NCBI RefSeq assembly: GCF_000171615.1
Contig: NZ_ABFU01000059.3
Span: 1,602 to 44,910, forward strand
Direction: 5' to 3'
Origin: Bacillus coahuilensis m4-4
GTDB taxonomy: Bacteria; Bacillota; Bacilli; Bacillales; Bacillaceae_K
Length of the DNA: 43,309 nt
The position numbers and the translations under genes were made by a program. The notes beneath the pieces are model-generated. The model was not told the origin of the DNA. It did not search any database and worked only from the letters and a program-made list of their open reading frames with translations. This document shows, one piece after another, positions 16,404-24,344 of this stretch (within the stretch, counting starts at the first letter, position 1; every line of letters begins with the position of its first letter).

Positions 16404-17070
16404 ATGGAAGGATTATTATTAAAGGGGGATTGCCTACAAGTATTAAAAGATATTGATAATAATATTGCTGATTTAATTATTGTAGATCCACCGTATGGAG
16501 TATTAACAAATGGAAAAGTAGTAAAAAAAGGTAATTATGAGATTGACGATTATTTCGAGTGGGATATGCTCGAAGACCTGCAACAATTCACTACTGAATG
16601 GTTTGAAAAGTTGTACAACAAGGCTAAAGAAGATTCATTTATCTATATCTTCTGGTCTCAAAAGTATATGAGAATGGGTTATGAAATATTTAATCCAGAC
16701 AGAGTAATATTTTGGCACTATAAAAATCTAACATTAGGGGGTAACGGGGATTTCAGTTATGACTATGATCCAATATTCGTAGTTAAGAAAGGTAATCCAA
16801 AACTTTCAAAAGGAAAACACTCCTCTATATTACAATTCACAAAACCTCAATCAAACTAACAAAAAAGACAAACTTATACACCCCACACAAAAGCCAATTG
16901 CTCTCATTGAACATTTAATTGAGATTAGTTCTAAGGAAAACGATATTGTTCTAGATTGTTTCGCAGGTAGTGGAACAGTTGGAAGAGCCGCTTTAAACCT
17001 GAATAGAAAGTATTTGTTAATTGAAAAAGAACAGAAATACATAGACTTGATAAACGAACGATTAAGTTAG
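16404..17070 (+). pseudogene. Beta-class DNA (N6-adenine/N4-cytosine) methyltransferase, frameshifted
   Basis: DNA amino-methyltransferase with motif IV DPPYG near residue 30 and motif I DCFAGSGTVGRAAL near the C-terminus; this order (IV before I) defines the beta class. HPTQKP, typical just before motif I, is also present. The first frame ends at 16859; motif I and HPTQKP lie in a second frame running to 17070. Removing one A from the AAAA run at 16841-16844 joins them into about 221 residues. A structured leader precedes ATG 16404. It may protect phage DNA from host restriction or pair with a nuclease-like neighbour; target sequence unknown. Confidence 0.87.
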
Positions 17071-17087
17071 ATTTACTTTTACTGAAG

Positions 17088-17150
17088 ATAGATGATTTAT
17101 CACTAAAGCCAGCGCCTGTTGATACACAGGGAAAGGCAAGGTGATGCTAT
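17088..17150 (+). promoter_or_regulatory. Repeated 5'-leader element
   Basis: GATAGATGATTTATCAC, TAAAGCCAG at 17104-17112, hairpin CCTGT (17115-17119) / ACAGG (17126-17130), GGCAAGGTG and ATG 17151. The core differs at one base and the stem sequence is again different but fully paired. Confidence 0.7.
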
Positions 17151-18017
17151 ATGGCACAAGAATTAAGCAATATTCAATATAGAAGCAAAGAAACACCAAC
17201 TGAAAAACAATGGAGATTATTTGGGGAATCCTTACAAAAGGAAATGGGTAAAGGGTTTTGGTTTGATAATGGTACTTCAGAAGAAGGTAATGGGGTTCAG
17301 CAACACACGGCTGCAAGGGAAGCCACTTTTGATTTCGTTTTCTACTTTAAAGATTGGGATACACAAATATATGATAACCTTCCTGCTTACCGTAAAGGTG
17401 AATTTACTGGTGAGTTGAAGGATTGGATGTGGGATCACGATTATAAAATGAATATCGAGGTTAAGCGTGTAGGACTTGGAACTTTAGCAAGTGTTATGCC
17501 TTATAGGTTTATGAAATCCTTTGAGATTCCTTTTAGAGATCGTGACAAGTGGTTGATTGTAGATTTTACTAATGTTCTGAAACTAAGTAATCATGGTGGC
17601 TTTATTTATATTTTAGAGAATGGTGAGGGCGAGGAAGTTCATCATATCTTTGGTTCTCAAATTATTGAGGAAGCCTGTATTGGCGAATATAAAATGGATT
17701 GGGAAGGAGACCCAACTGCTGTTGGCGGTGGTGCTTATAAGGCTAAGACACTACTTGATAAGTCTTATTCTCTTAAGTTTAAATCATTTGAGGAAGTTAA
17801 GCAGTACATACGCAAAGTAGCGAAAGTTAAAATAGAAAAAGAAAAGAATAAGAACCGCTTCCTGTTCCGTAAGAATATAGAAAAAGGTAAGACGGATATC
17901 ATTGAATACTCTGATAACAAAGTGGGTGAGGTTGCTCCAGTTGTTTGTAAGGACGGCCTTCTGAAGGATGCTCCAAAGACTTATATAGAGTGTAAGCAGG
18001 TGCAAGTCAATGAGTAA
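17151..18017 (+). CDS. Phage protein with possible PD-(D/E)XK nuclease-like motif
   Basis: A 288-residue protein I do not recognise by family. ATG 17151 follows AAGGTG and a structured leader. FDFVFYF (Asp61) and NIEVKRVG (Glu103, Lys105) could be the acidic residue and ExK of a PD-(D/E)XK nuclease core, with a conserved-looking glycine-rich DPTAVGGGAYKAK region later. The C-terminal quarter is basic (KIEKEKNKNRFLFRKNIEKG). It stands between a DNA methyltransferase and a DUF1064-like nuclease and overlaps the latter by 8 bases, consistent with a DNA-processing cassette. The nuclease idea is inference. Confidence 0.6.
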   Translation: MAQELSNIQYRSKETPTEKQWRLFGESLQKEMGKGFWFDNGTSEEGNGVQQHTAAREATFDFVFYFKDWDTQIYDNLPAYRKGEFTGELKDWMWDHDYKMNIEVKRVGLGTLASVMPYRFMKSFEIPFRDRDKWLIVDFTNVLKLSNHGGFIYILENGEGEEVHHIFGSQIIEEACIGEYKMDWEGDPTAVGGGAYKAKTLLDKSYSLKFKSFEEVKQYIRKVAKVKIEKEKNKNRFLFRKNIEKGKTDIIEYSDNKVGEVAPVVCKDGLLKDAPKTYIECKQVQVNE

Positions 18018-18554
18018 GAAAACTGGTAACAAGACAATCATTGACGGTATAGAGTTTGCTTCTGACATTGAGACTGCATTCTATCTTCATTTAAAGAAGA
18101 AAAAAGAAGAAGGTTTAATTAAGGATATTAAACCACATGTTACATATTTGTTCATTCCTTCTTTTACAGACTTCGAAGGGAGTAAGGTAGAGCCTATGAC
18201 ATATACTTCAGATTTCAATATCACTATGGCTGATGGGAAAGAGATCGTGATTGATACGAAGGAATACTCTGGTGAGGCTGATGATATAAAGAAGAAGTTG
18301 TTTATGTATCATAATCCAGATATCCCATTCTATTGGGTGGAAAGGCTTCCTAAGTATCTTGGTTACTATTTCGTGAACCGGGCTTTAAGAATAAGTTAAA
18401 AACACGATATGAAAAGATACATGGTTCTTCATTGAGTGTTAAAAGAAATATTAAATGGACTAAAGAACAAATAGAAGAGCATTTTGAGTTTGAAGATAAC
18501 GGTCTTTTTCTTATCTGGAAGAAGACTAAGAGAATGAAGAAAGGAGGTAGTTAA
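18010..18554 (+). pseudogene. DUF1064-like phage nuclease with HNH-like C-terminal extension, frameshifted
   Basis: The first frame (129 residues) resembles DUF1064 proteins, small phage nucleases of the PD-(D/E)XK fold: YTSDFNITMADGKEIVIDTK carries the Asp and the DxK-type pair. It stops at 18399, but adding one base near 18385-18389 continues it for 55 more codons to 18554. That extension reads IKWTKEQIEEHFEFEDNGLF and LIWKKTKRMKKGGS, similar to the start of HNH/AP2 endonucleases (FEYDPETGLFYWKK type). So the gene is either a fused protein or a nuclease followed by an HNH remnant. It overlaps the preceding gene by 8 bases. Confidence 0.7.
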
Positions 18555-18555
18555 T

Positions 18556-18960
18556 ATGATTACTCTTGTTTTATTAGCAGTTATTTCTTTATTAATATAT
18601 TTGATTATATTCCTTGCTATTCAAGTTACTGAACTAAAGGGAAGAGTTGAGAATTATAGAAGGTTTCTAGAATTACAGGATTATATAGAGTATTTCAATT
18701 TACAGAAGGAGGATGATAAAAATAGGAAAATAAAAAATAATAACCTTGAAGTTGATCGTGATACATTGTATCAAATCTCATTAGCATTAACTCAATCTAT
18801 AAATCTTTATAGAGGTTTAGTAAAAGAGGAATTAAGTAAGAGTGTAAATGAAAGAAGAGGGCTTTATACATATCTAACTGAATTAGAAAGAATGGAAGAA
18901 GCAGAATTAATCGTAGAAAAAACAAGGAACAGTATTAAAGAAGAGGAGGCTGATAAATAA
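18556..18960 (+). CDS. Membrane-anchored phage protein, unknown
   Basis: A 134-residue protein with one N-terminal transmembrane helix (about 2-24, LVLLAVISLLIYLIIFLAI) followed by a long charged coiled-coil-like cytoplasmic part. AAGGAGG lies just upstream of ATG 18556. Its TAA overlaps the ATG of the next gene by one base. No family is recognised; the architecture resembles small membrane-anchored regulators. Confidence 0.75.
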   Translation: MITLVLLAVISLLIYLIIFLAIQVTELKGRVENYRRFLELQDYIEYFNLQKEDDKNRKIKNNNLEVDRDTLYQISLALTQSINLYRGLVKEELSKSVNERRGLYTYLTELERMEEAELIVEKTRNSIKEEEADK

Positions 18961-19157
18961 TGTTAAAAAGAAATAGTCCTTACAGACTTATTGAGTTACT
19001 TGTAGTATTGGTTGTATTAGGTATATTAGATAAAATCATTATCCCATCCATAGTAACCAATAAAATCTCATATACATATATGGATATCCTTGCAGTTGTT
19101 TGGTCTCTTAATCTCCATAATAGCAAGGTTAGAATTCCAACAGGGCAATCTTATTGA
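18960..19157 (+). CDS. Small membrane phage protein, unknown
   Basis: A 65-residue protein coupled to the gene upstream by TAATG. The hydrophobic segment LIELLVVLVVLGILDKIIIP spans the membrane. Its stop lies inside the terminator stem. The LIELLVVLVVLGIL stretch recalls type IV pilin/pseudopilin N-termini, but there is no leader-peptidase glycine in the right place and the length is short, so I do not call it a pilin. Confidence 0.6.
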   Translation: MLKRNSPYRLIELLVVLVVLGILDKIIIPSIVTNKISYTYMDILAVVWSLNLHNSKVRIPTGQSY

Positions 19158-19169
19158 TTGCTCTTTTTC
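19143..19169 (+). terminator. Terminator
   Basis: GGCAATC (19144-19150) pairs with GATTGCT (19156-19162), 5-nt loop, then CTTTTT. Confidence 0.8.
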
Positions 19170-19251
19170 TATGTCTGGACCTGATTTCAGAACAGATGCG
19201 CGCTATAATATAAATATTAACAAAATTAGAAAAATAAGGAGTGTGATATAT

Positions 19252-19755
19252 ATGTACATTCAACAAATTCAAAATAGAAACAGATATCTATTTAGTGTGA
19301 TTGCTTATGTGTTTATTCTTTGTTGTATCAGTGCCATTTTATTCTATCCAGTCAATTACTTTAATCTTCATTTCAGTTTAACGAATTACTTTTTATTATA
19401 CATTGGAGTATTCATGGGGAGTGGAGCATTGTTCCATCGCTTCTTCCTTCACATTGAAATGTTCGTTATGCCTGAAGCAAAGAACCAAAACGAAGACTTA
19501 TGGGACTGGGTAGCACTAGTTGGATATAACCTCATTGGTTCTCCTGTTGGAGGATTTGTTATCTATATGCTAACCGATTCCTTTTCACTTGGAATTAGGA
19601 CTTCCATAGTAATGCTGATAGGTTCTGTTGCTTGGTATATCACTATTGACTCCTTACGAACAGAACTAAAAAGAAAAAAGAAAAAAAACTTAGAAAATAA
19701 TGAAAAAATATTCGTAGATGAAGCAGGAAATAAGCACTTAAAGTTTAAATTATAA
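19252..19755 (+). CDS. Multi-spanning phage membrane protein, unknown
   Basis: A 167-residue protein from ATG 19252 (ATAAGGAG 12 nt upstream); an in-frame ATG at 19090 would run through the previous gene's terminator and is rejected. About four transmembrane helices are visible (SVIAYVFILCCISAILFY; YFLLYIGVFMGSGALF; ALVGYNLIGSPVGGFVIYML; IVMLIGSVAWYITI), then a Lys-rich cytoplasmic tail. A TATAAT at 19204-19209 may belong to its promoter. Superinfection exclusion or membrane modification is possible; no family is recognised. Confidence 0.7.
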   Translation: MYIQQIQNRNRYLFSVIAYVFILCCISAILFYPVNYFNLHFSLTNYFLLYIGVFMGSGALFHRFFLHIEMFVMPEAKNQNEDLWDWVALVGYNLIGSPVGGFVIYMLTDSFSLGIRTSIVMLIGSVAWYITIDSLRTELKRKKKKNLENNEKIFVDEAGNKHLKFKL

Positions 19756-19815
19756 GTATCAAAGTAAATAAGAATTATGATTTATCATTTTAGAACAAAC
19801 TCATTAAATACGGTA

Positions 19816-19879
19816 CAAATCAGAGCATATCATTCACAACCTTTATTCCCGTTTAGGTTGTCGTGATGTGCTCTATTTG
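19816..19879 (+). ncRNA. Long hairpin leader RNA before the gene at 19915
   Basis: The left arm CAAAT/AGAGCA/ATCA/ACAACCT (19816-19842) pairs with the right arm AGGTTGT/TGAT/TGCTCT/ATTTG (19855-19879), with only small bulges and a 12-nt apical loop (TTATTCCCGTTT). About 22 base pairs form. No T run follows; instead AGGAGGG and AAGGAGGGG and a start codon come 12-35 nt later, so it is a 5' structure rather than a terminator. Confidence 0.65.
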
Positions 19880-19914
19880 TGTTTATAGGAGGGAAAGGAA
19901 AAGGAGGGGTAGAT

Positions 19915-20391
19915 ATGAGTGATAATGTTGTTCAAGTATATTATAGCGATAGAGATGATATTCATTTTAGTGTTGATATGAGTGATACGGTTAATAGACT
20001 AAGTGAAGTAATGCAAGAAGCAACTTCAAATGCTTTAAATTCAGTTCGTAGGAGTATTGAAGAAAGCAGGAATGCTGCACCTTTACCAGATTATTCTCAT
20101 TATGGTTCACCAGCCTATGTTTCTTCAATTCACGGTTCTTTTAAACCGATTGAAGAAGTAAAGTTGTTAGATAATAAATACAAAGTTTTAAGGTATTTAA
20201 AGCAGTGTTACAACTATTTTGTTGAAGGAAATGAAGAAGATTTTTATATGAATGAACTTGAGTTGGCTCTCTGCTTTATGCAAGATTACGTTTATTACGA
20301 TGAAGAACTTACAAAAGAACAAATAAGAAGGATTAATGGTCAATATCTTTCAAGCAAGATATATTTAGATTTAAGGAGGGTTTACACCTAG
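19915..20391 (+). CDS. Phage protein, unknown
   Basis: A 158-residue acidic, mostly helical protein, MSDNVVQVYYSDRDDIHFSV onward. ATG 19915 follows AAGGAGGGG by 6 nt; the upstream GTG at 19879 lies in the leader hairpin. The middle is low-complexity (Ser/Asn/Pro/Tyr) and the C-terminal half helical with several Tyr and Glu. It precedes the sigma-like factor by 21 bp and is probably cotranscribed with it. No family is recognised. Confidence 0.72.
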   Translation: MSDNVVQVYYSDRDDIHFSVDMSDTVNRLSEVMQEATSNALNSVRRSIEESRNAAPLPDYSHYGSPAYVSSIHGSFKPIEEVKLLDNKYKVLRYLKQCYNYFVEGNEEDFYMNELELALCFMQDYVYYDEELTKEQIRRINGQYLSSKIYLDLRRVYT

Positions 20392-20412
20392 AGAAGAAGG
20401 AGGCTGATATAT

Positions 20413-20989
20413 ATGATTACAAATACTCAAATAGAGGAGTTGATAATTGGAAATAAGGATTTAATTAGAACAGGAATTTTGAAATGTAACATTAAAAGAA
20501 TGGAAGATTACGAGGATTTTGAAGCAACAGTGTTTGTAGAATTAATTGCAAAGATTAAGAAAAATAATTATACATATTATAAATTACTTGAGAATGGTGA
20601 GGGGTATTTTGTCACTACTGTTAAAAACATTGTGAAAAATGAGTATGACAGACAGAATGCTCAAAAGAGGAATAAGAATAACGAGGTTCTTATGGATGAA
20701 GAAACGATGTGTTATGTATGTTAGATAGAGAATTGAAGACTGAACACATCCGTGCTGCCTTGAAGTACTTATATGAATACGAAGATATTGAGGCTATTCC
20801 ATTAATGATATGTTTGAAAATGAATTAGAAAATATACCTACTTTTGAAAGGTCTGTTATTTTACAAAGATATAACTTAGATTTAGAAGTGAATAAGATTG
20901 CTAATAACATGGGAATTTCAGAAGCAAAGGTTGATAATATATGTTCTTACTATGTCAGAAGGATTGTAAAAAATATTGAAAAAGATTAA
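20413..20989 (+). pseudogene. Sigma-factor-like phage late-gene activator, frameshifted twice
   Basis: Reconstructed across three frames this is about 191 residues with ECF-sigma layout. A region-2-like part (DYEDFEATVFVELIAKIKKN, GYFVTTVKNIVKNEYDRQNA) is followed by a linker, then a region-4-like helix-turn-helix (TFERSVILQRYNLDL, NKIANNMGISEAKVDNICSY). The first frame stops at 20724, a second carries LKTEHIRAALKYLYEYEDIE, and the third ends at 20989. One missing base near 20710-20720 and one near 20800-20806 explain both shifts. It lies just before the terminase genes, where PBSX-like phages keep a sigma-like positive control factor (Pcf/Xpf), so a late-transcription role is likely. Confidence 0.68.
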
Positions 20990-21010
20990 TTTTTGAATCA
21001 TGGAAAAGGG

Positions 21011-21039
21011 TTGATATGGTGTTATATAGGGTGTAAATA
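21011..21039 (+). promoter_or_regulatory. Candidate promoter upstream of the late/packaging genes
   Basis: TTGATA (21011-21016), a 17-bp spacer and TAAATA (21034-21039). It follows the sigma-like gene and precedes a stem-loop and the packaging genes. Matching is to the host vegetative consensus; a phage-specific promoter is not excluded. Confidence 0.4.
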
Positions 21040-21074
21040 TTTTTCATATTTATCACCTCCTATTAAGGAAGAGG

Positions 21075-21107
21075 CAGGGACTATATTGTTCCTGTCTTTT
21101 TCTTTTA
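21075..21107 (+). terminator. Terminator or attenuator before late genes
   Basis: CAGGGAC (21075-21081) / GTTCCTG (21088-21094) with a G-U pair and 6-nt loop, then TCTTTTTCTTTT. It lies between the candidate late promoter and the next gene, so it may attenuate. Confidence 0.75.
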
Positions 21108-21181
21108 TTATTTATTAACAGAATATGCTAATTTGTAAGAGAATGATATTATTAATTCAAAGACGAATTGGAGGGAATATT

Positions 21182-21502
21182 ATGAAAGTTATAGTAAAAT
21201 GTGAAAAATGTAATAATGAAGTAGAGTTAACACCATTAACTGTAGGACAACATGCTTATGTTCGAAGAAATCTTCAAGAAAATAACTTAAGAGTTTTTGA
21301 GACTCGGTTTGATAAAAGAACAAACTTAAATGCTGATAAAGACTTTTTAGGTAAACTTGCCAAAGCCAAAACTGAAAATGAGATTGAAGAAATTCTAGAA
21401 GATGATATTGACTATCAAACTGATACAGATATTGAACTAGAAGAGTTGAGATTTGATTGTAGCAATTGTGGAGACTATATTGTTTTAACTGAATTTAAAT
21501 AA
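21182..21502 (+). CDS. Small zinc-ribbon phage protein
   Basis: A 106-residue protein from ATG 21182 (GGAGGG upstream). Two CxxC knuckles, CEKC near residue 7 and CSNC near residue 93, can bind one zinc ion with the ends of the chain brought together; the middle is helical and acidic. Proteins of this type are common in Firmicute phages, but no function is assigned. It precedes the terminase genes and has its own terminator. Confidence 0.75.
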   Translation: MKVIVKCEKCNNEVELTPLTVGQHAYVRRNLQENNLRVFETRFDKRTNLNADKDFLGKLAKAKTENEIEEILEDDIDYQTDTDIELEELRFDCSNCGDYIVLTEFK

Positions 21503-21513
21503 ATTATCACTTT

Positions 21514-21541
21514 AATAGGGGCTTATATGCCTCTATTTTTG
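21514..21541 (+). terminator. Terminator
   Basis: AATAGGGGC (21514-21522) / GCCTCTATT (21529-21537) with one G-U pair, 6-nt loop, then T run. The following 140 bp to the terminase ribosome site hold no gene I can see. Confidence 0.8.
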
Positions 21542-21683
21542 CTTTTAAGGACTTACCATATAAACACCTTAGTATGTCTTTAAAGTCGAAAATAGGGCTA
21601 TATAAAGGTTGATTTTTGGGTTGTTTTTTTGCCTATAAACATAGAAAACCCATAAATTGCTCATAAAGAAAGGAGGGGTTGAA

Positions 21684-22196
21684 GTGGCTAAACAGATTAA
21701 CTTTAATGATATTGATGAAGTAAAGAAACTTCCTAAGAAAAGTCCTAAACGAAGAGTAGCAGCAATGGCTATATATCTTGCTAATCCCCATCTATCTGTT
21801 GAAAAGGTAGCAGAATTATTAGAATGGCCTTATGGTACATTGAACGATTGGGCTGCACAAGACGGCTGGAAGAAAGAACGGGATGAATTGTTTGAGGATA
21901 TAAAGAAGGATGTAAGAGAAGAAATAAAGAATGAATTTTCATATCAACTATACAAGGTTGCTTCAACTCTCCTTGAGAGGATATTGGAATCAGTCCTTAA
22001 TCCTAATATGAAGATTAATGATATTAGGGAATTAAAAGTTGCTATGGATACATTAAAAGAAAATATAAAAATAATGAGTTCCACACAGTTGATTGAAGAA
22101 CCTGCTGATAAACACGAACATACCCATGAAGTAATAAATAAAGCCGATGTTCTCCGTATGCTTTCAGAGAGGAAAGAGAACAATGGGTCAGATTAG
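21684..22196 (+). CDS. terS: Terminase small subunit
   Basis: The small terminase binds the phage pac/cos DNA and recruits the large subunit. GTG 21684 is the start (AAAGGAGGGG, 7-nt spacing); 170 residues. The N-terminal part has a helix-turn-helix (RRVAAMAIYLANPHLSVEKV, AELLEWPYGTLNDWAAQDGW), the typical DNA-binding domain of small terminases, followed by helical oligomerisation segments. It overlaps the large-subunit gene by 14 bases. Assignment rests on the HTH layout plus position immediately before terL. Confidence 0.85.
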   Translation: MAKQINFNDIDEVKKLPKKSPKRRVAAMAIYLANPHLSVEKVAELLEWPYGTLNDWAAQDGWKKERDELFEDIKKDVREEIKNEFSYQLYKVASTLLERILESVLNPNMKINDIRELKVAMDTLKENIKIMSSTQLIEEPADKHEHTHEVINKADVLRMLSERKENNGSD

Positions 22197-23685
22197 AACA
22201 GAAGAAGAACTAAATGAATTAGAAAAATGTGCAAATGATATTGTTTATTTTGCTAATACATATATCTGGTTTAATGATAAGAAGCGAGGTATTGTTCAGT
22301 TTGAGGCTTATCCATTTCAAGCCGATTTCCTTTTAGATTTATGTGAACACCAAAAGAATATTGTCCTTAAATCCCGTCAAATGGGTTTATCTTGGACTGC
22401 ATTAATATGGGCACTGCATAGGTGTCTATTTTTCTTTGACCAAAAAGGATTAATTTTGTCAATGGATAAATCAGCCGCTGACGATGCACTAAATCGAATA
22501 AAGGTAATGTATGATTACTTACCTGACTTTCTAAAAGGAGATTTAGGGGATAACAGCAAATCAATAATTGAATTTAAAGATATGAATTCTATGATTAAAT
22601 CTGTTGCTATGACAGAGAGTGCTGGTCGTTCTGATACTCCTACATTTGCTATTTGGGACGAAATGGCATTCCCACGAAAAGGTGTAGATCCATATAAGGT
22701 GTGGGATAGTTTAAAACCTGCACTTGGTGAGACTGGTAAATTTATTGGTATCAGTACTCCCAATGGGTTCGGTAACTTATTTCACCGTTTCTGGACACAA
22801 GGTGAGGAAAGAGGATTCCGTAAGACACAGATTCACTGGACTTCAAGACCTGATCGTGTTGGTAGCATTGAACTATTTAATGAATTAGAAGAAAGAAGAA
22901 AAAGAAGATTACAACCTACAACAGAACAAGTTGAAAGGGTAAAAGCAGTCAGTCATTGGTATGAGATGGAATGCAAAGATATGGACGATGATAAATTCTC
23001 ACAAGAGTACGAAATGAATTTCTTAAACTCTGGCCGTCCTGCATTCTCCATTAGTAAGGTATTAAAACAGTTTGATAATGTCTTAGATAAATTCAATAAA
23101 TTAAATGACCATATAGAGCAATATAAGAAGCCTGAAGCAGGTGTTGAATATATAGCAGCCTTTGATACTTCAGAAGGAACAGGAGGCGATAACAATGCCT
23201 TTGGTATCTTCACAAGGGACGGGGAACAGGTATTAGAATATGCTTGTAACAATGTCCCGCTCCGTAATTTCACAGACGAAGTAGTAGGCTTATGTAGGCT
23301 ATATAACGATGCTCTGTTAGTGGTTGAAAGGAATAATACAGGTATAGGAGCAATTGAACGAATACAAGAAACACATAATTATTTTAATCTTTATTACTCT
23401 CCACGTGACGGGAAGGCAGGTTGGCACACTGGACCAGTCAGCCGTCCTATTATGATTTCAGATTTAAGAGAATTGATAAATAAAGAAGAATTAATTATAC
23501 GAAGCACATCCTTGATTGAAGAATTGAGGGTGTTTTCTTATGACGAAAAAGATACTCCTAAAGCACCTACTGGTTATAAAGATGACCGTGTGCTTATGTT
23601 GGCCATCTTTGGACAAGCGATCAAAGGTGGAGTTGAACCTGTTGCGATACGTGTAAGCCCATCTAAAAGGAAAAGAAGGAGGTAG
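22183..23685 (+). CDS. terL: Terminase large subunit
   Basis: ATP-driven DNA-packaging motor and headful/cos nuclease, 500 residues from ATG 22183. The ATPase part has the adenine/Walker A region NIVLKSRQMGLSW (about 59-71), Walker B FAIWDEMAFP and motif III GISTPNG. The RNase H-like nuclease domain shows AAFDTSEGTGGDNNAFGIFT (first Asp), LLVVERNNTG (Glu) and GYKDDRVLMLAIF (last Asp pair). The C-terminus is basic (SPSKRKRRR). The order terS-terL-portal is conserved in tailed phages. Confidence 0.95.
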   Translation: MGQIRTEEELNELEKCANDIVYFANTYIWFNDKKRGIVQFEAYPFQADFLLDLCEHQKNIVLKSRQMGLSWTALIWALHRCLFFFDQKGLILSMDKSAADDALNRIKVMYDYLPDFLKGDLGDNSKSIIEFKDMNSMIKSVAMTESAGRSDTPTFAIWDEMAFPRKGVDPYKVWDSLKPALGETGKFIGISTPNGFGNLFHRFWTQGEERGFRKTQIHWTSRPDRVGSIELFNELEERRKRRLQPTTEQVERVKAVSHWYEMECKDMDDDKFSQEYEMNFLNSGRPAFSISKVLKQFDNVLDKFNKLNDHIEQYKKPEAGVEYIAAFDTSEGTGGDNNAFGIFTRDGEQVLEYACNNVPLRNFTDEVVGLCRLYNDALLVVERNNTGIGAIERIQETHNYFNLYYSPRDGKAGWHTGPVSRPIMISDLRELINKEELIIRSTSLIEELRVFSYDEKDTPKAPTGYKDDRVLMLAIFGQAIKGGVEPVAIRVSPSKRKRRR

Positions 23686-23691
23686 ATATAT

Positions 23692-23961
23692 ATGAAAAGT
23701 TATAACGAATTATCAAATATGGAAAAGAAATTTTTAGTAAATGCCTATGGATATTCAGTGCTTGTTATTGAAGATGACTTATTAGGTTTTGCGATTTACA
23801 CATGCGAAGAAGAGGATATCCTCCACTGGTGTTATAGACCTACACTTGAAGAATCATATAAGAGACTATGTGAGGAGTTTATTAAATACAACGGTATCGA
23901 TTTTACAGAGGACGAAGAGGTTAAAGAATTGTTCTTTAGTTTTGATAAAGGAGGTAGATAA
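23692..23961 (+). CDS. Small phage protein, unknown
   Basis: An 89-residue acidic protein (MKSYNELSNMEKKFLVNAYG; DLLGFAIYTCEEEDILHWCY). It follows terL by 6 bases with GGAGG within the terL end. No family is recognised. Being inserted between terL and portal, it may be a late accessory (moron-like) gene. Confidence 0.7.
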   Translation: MKSYNELSNMEKKFLVNAYGYSVLVIEDDLLGFAIYTCEEEDILHWCYRPTLEESYKRLCEEFIKYNGIDFTEDEEVKELFFSFDKGGR

Positions 23962-23963
23962 GA

Positions 23964-24269
23964 ATGAAAGTATTAATTGATTTAACAAATAATTTTTCAA
24001 TTGAGGTTGATAATGTTCCTGAAGAACAGGAGTTTAGTATTTATGAAGATTATAGTGATGAAAAGGTTGATTTTATACAAGTGAGTGGTGAAACTGAATC
24101 GTTCATTATACCTAAAAAGAATATATTCTATATCAATTTTTATGATAAAGAGGAATCTAATAATGAAGGTCATAGCATTACAATTAATGGATACAGTCCA
24201 CAAAACCTAATTGAAGAAATGAACAATGTTATAAAAACGCTTGAATTCAATCCAAGAGGTGGTAGGTAA
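23964..24269 (+). CDS. Small phage protein, unknown
   Basis: A 101-residue acidic, beta-rich protein (MKVLIDLTNNFSIEVDNVPE; SGETESFIIPKKNIFYINFY). GGAGG near 23951 supports ATG 23964. It forms a pair with the previous gene, with a terminator after it. No family is recognised. Confidence 0.7.
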   Translation: MKVLIDLTNNFSIEVDNVPEEQEFSIYEDYSDEKVDFIQVSGETESFIIPKKNIFYINFYDKEESNNEGHSITINGYSPQNLIEEMNNVIKTLEFNPRGGR

Positions 24270-24298
24270 ACACCCATTTAACATTACAACTAAGATTT

Positions 24299-24324
24299 AA
24301 GAGCCTATTTAGTGGCTCTTTTTC
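24299..24324 (+). terminator. Terminator before portal
   Basis: AAGAGCC (24299-24305) / GGCTCTT (24314-24320), 8-nt loop, T5C tail. Confidence 0.85.
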
Positions 24325-24344
24325 TTATGAAAGGAGGTATTTTA

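Noticed and set aside
18960..19157. Pilin-like signal LIELLVVLVVLGIL as a prepilin
   Set aside because: No type III signal-peptide glycine and no pilus genes nearby; probably just a membrane helix.
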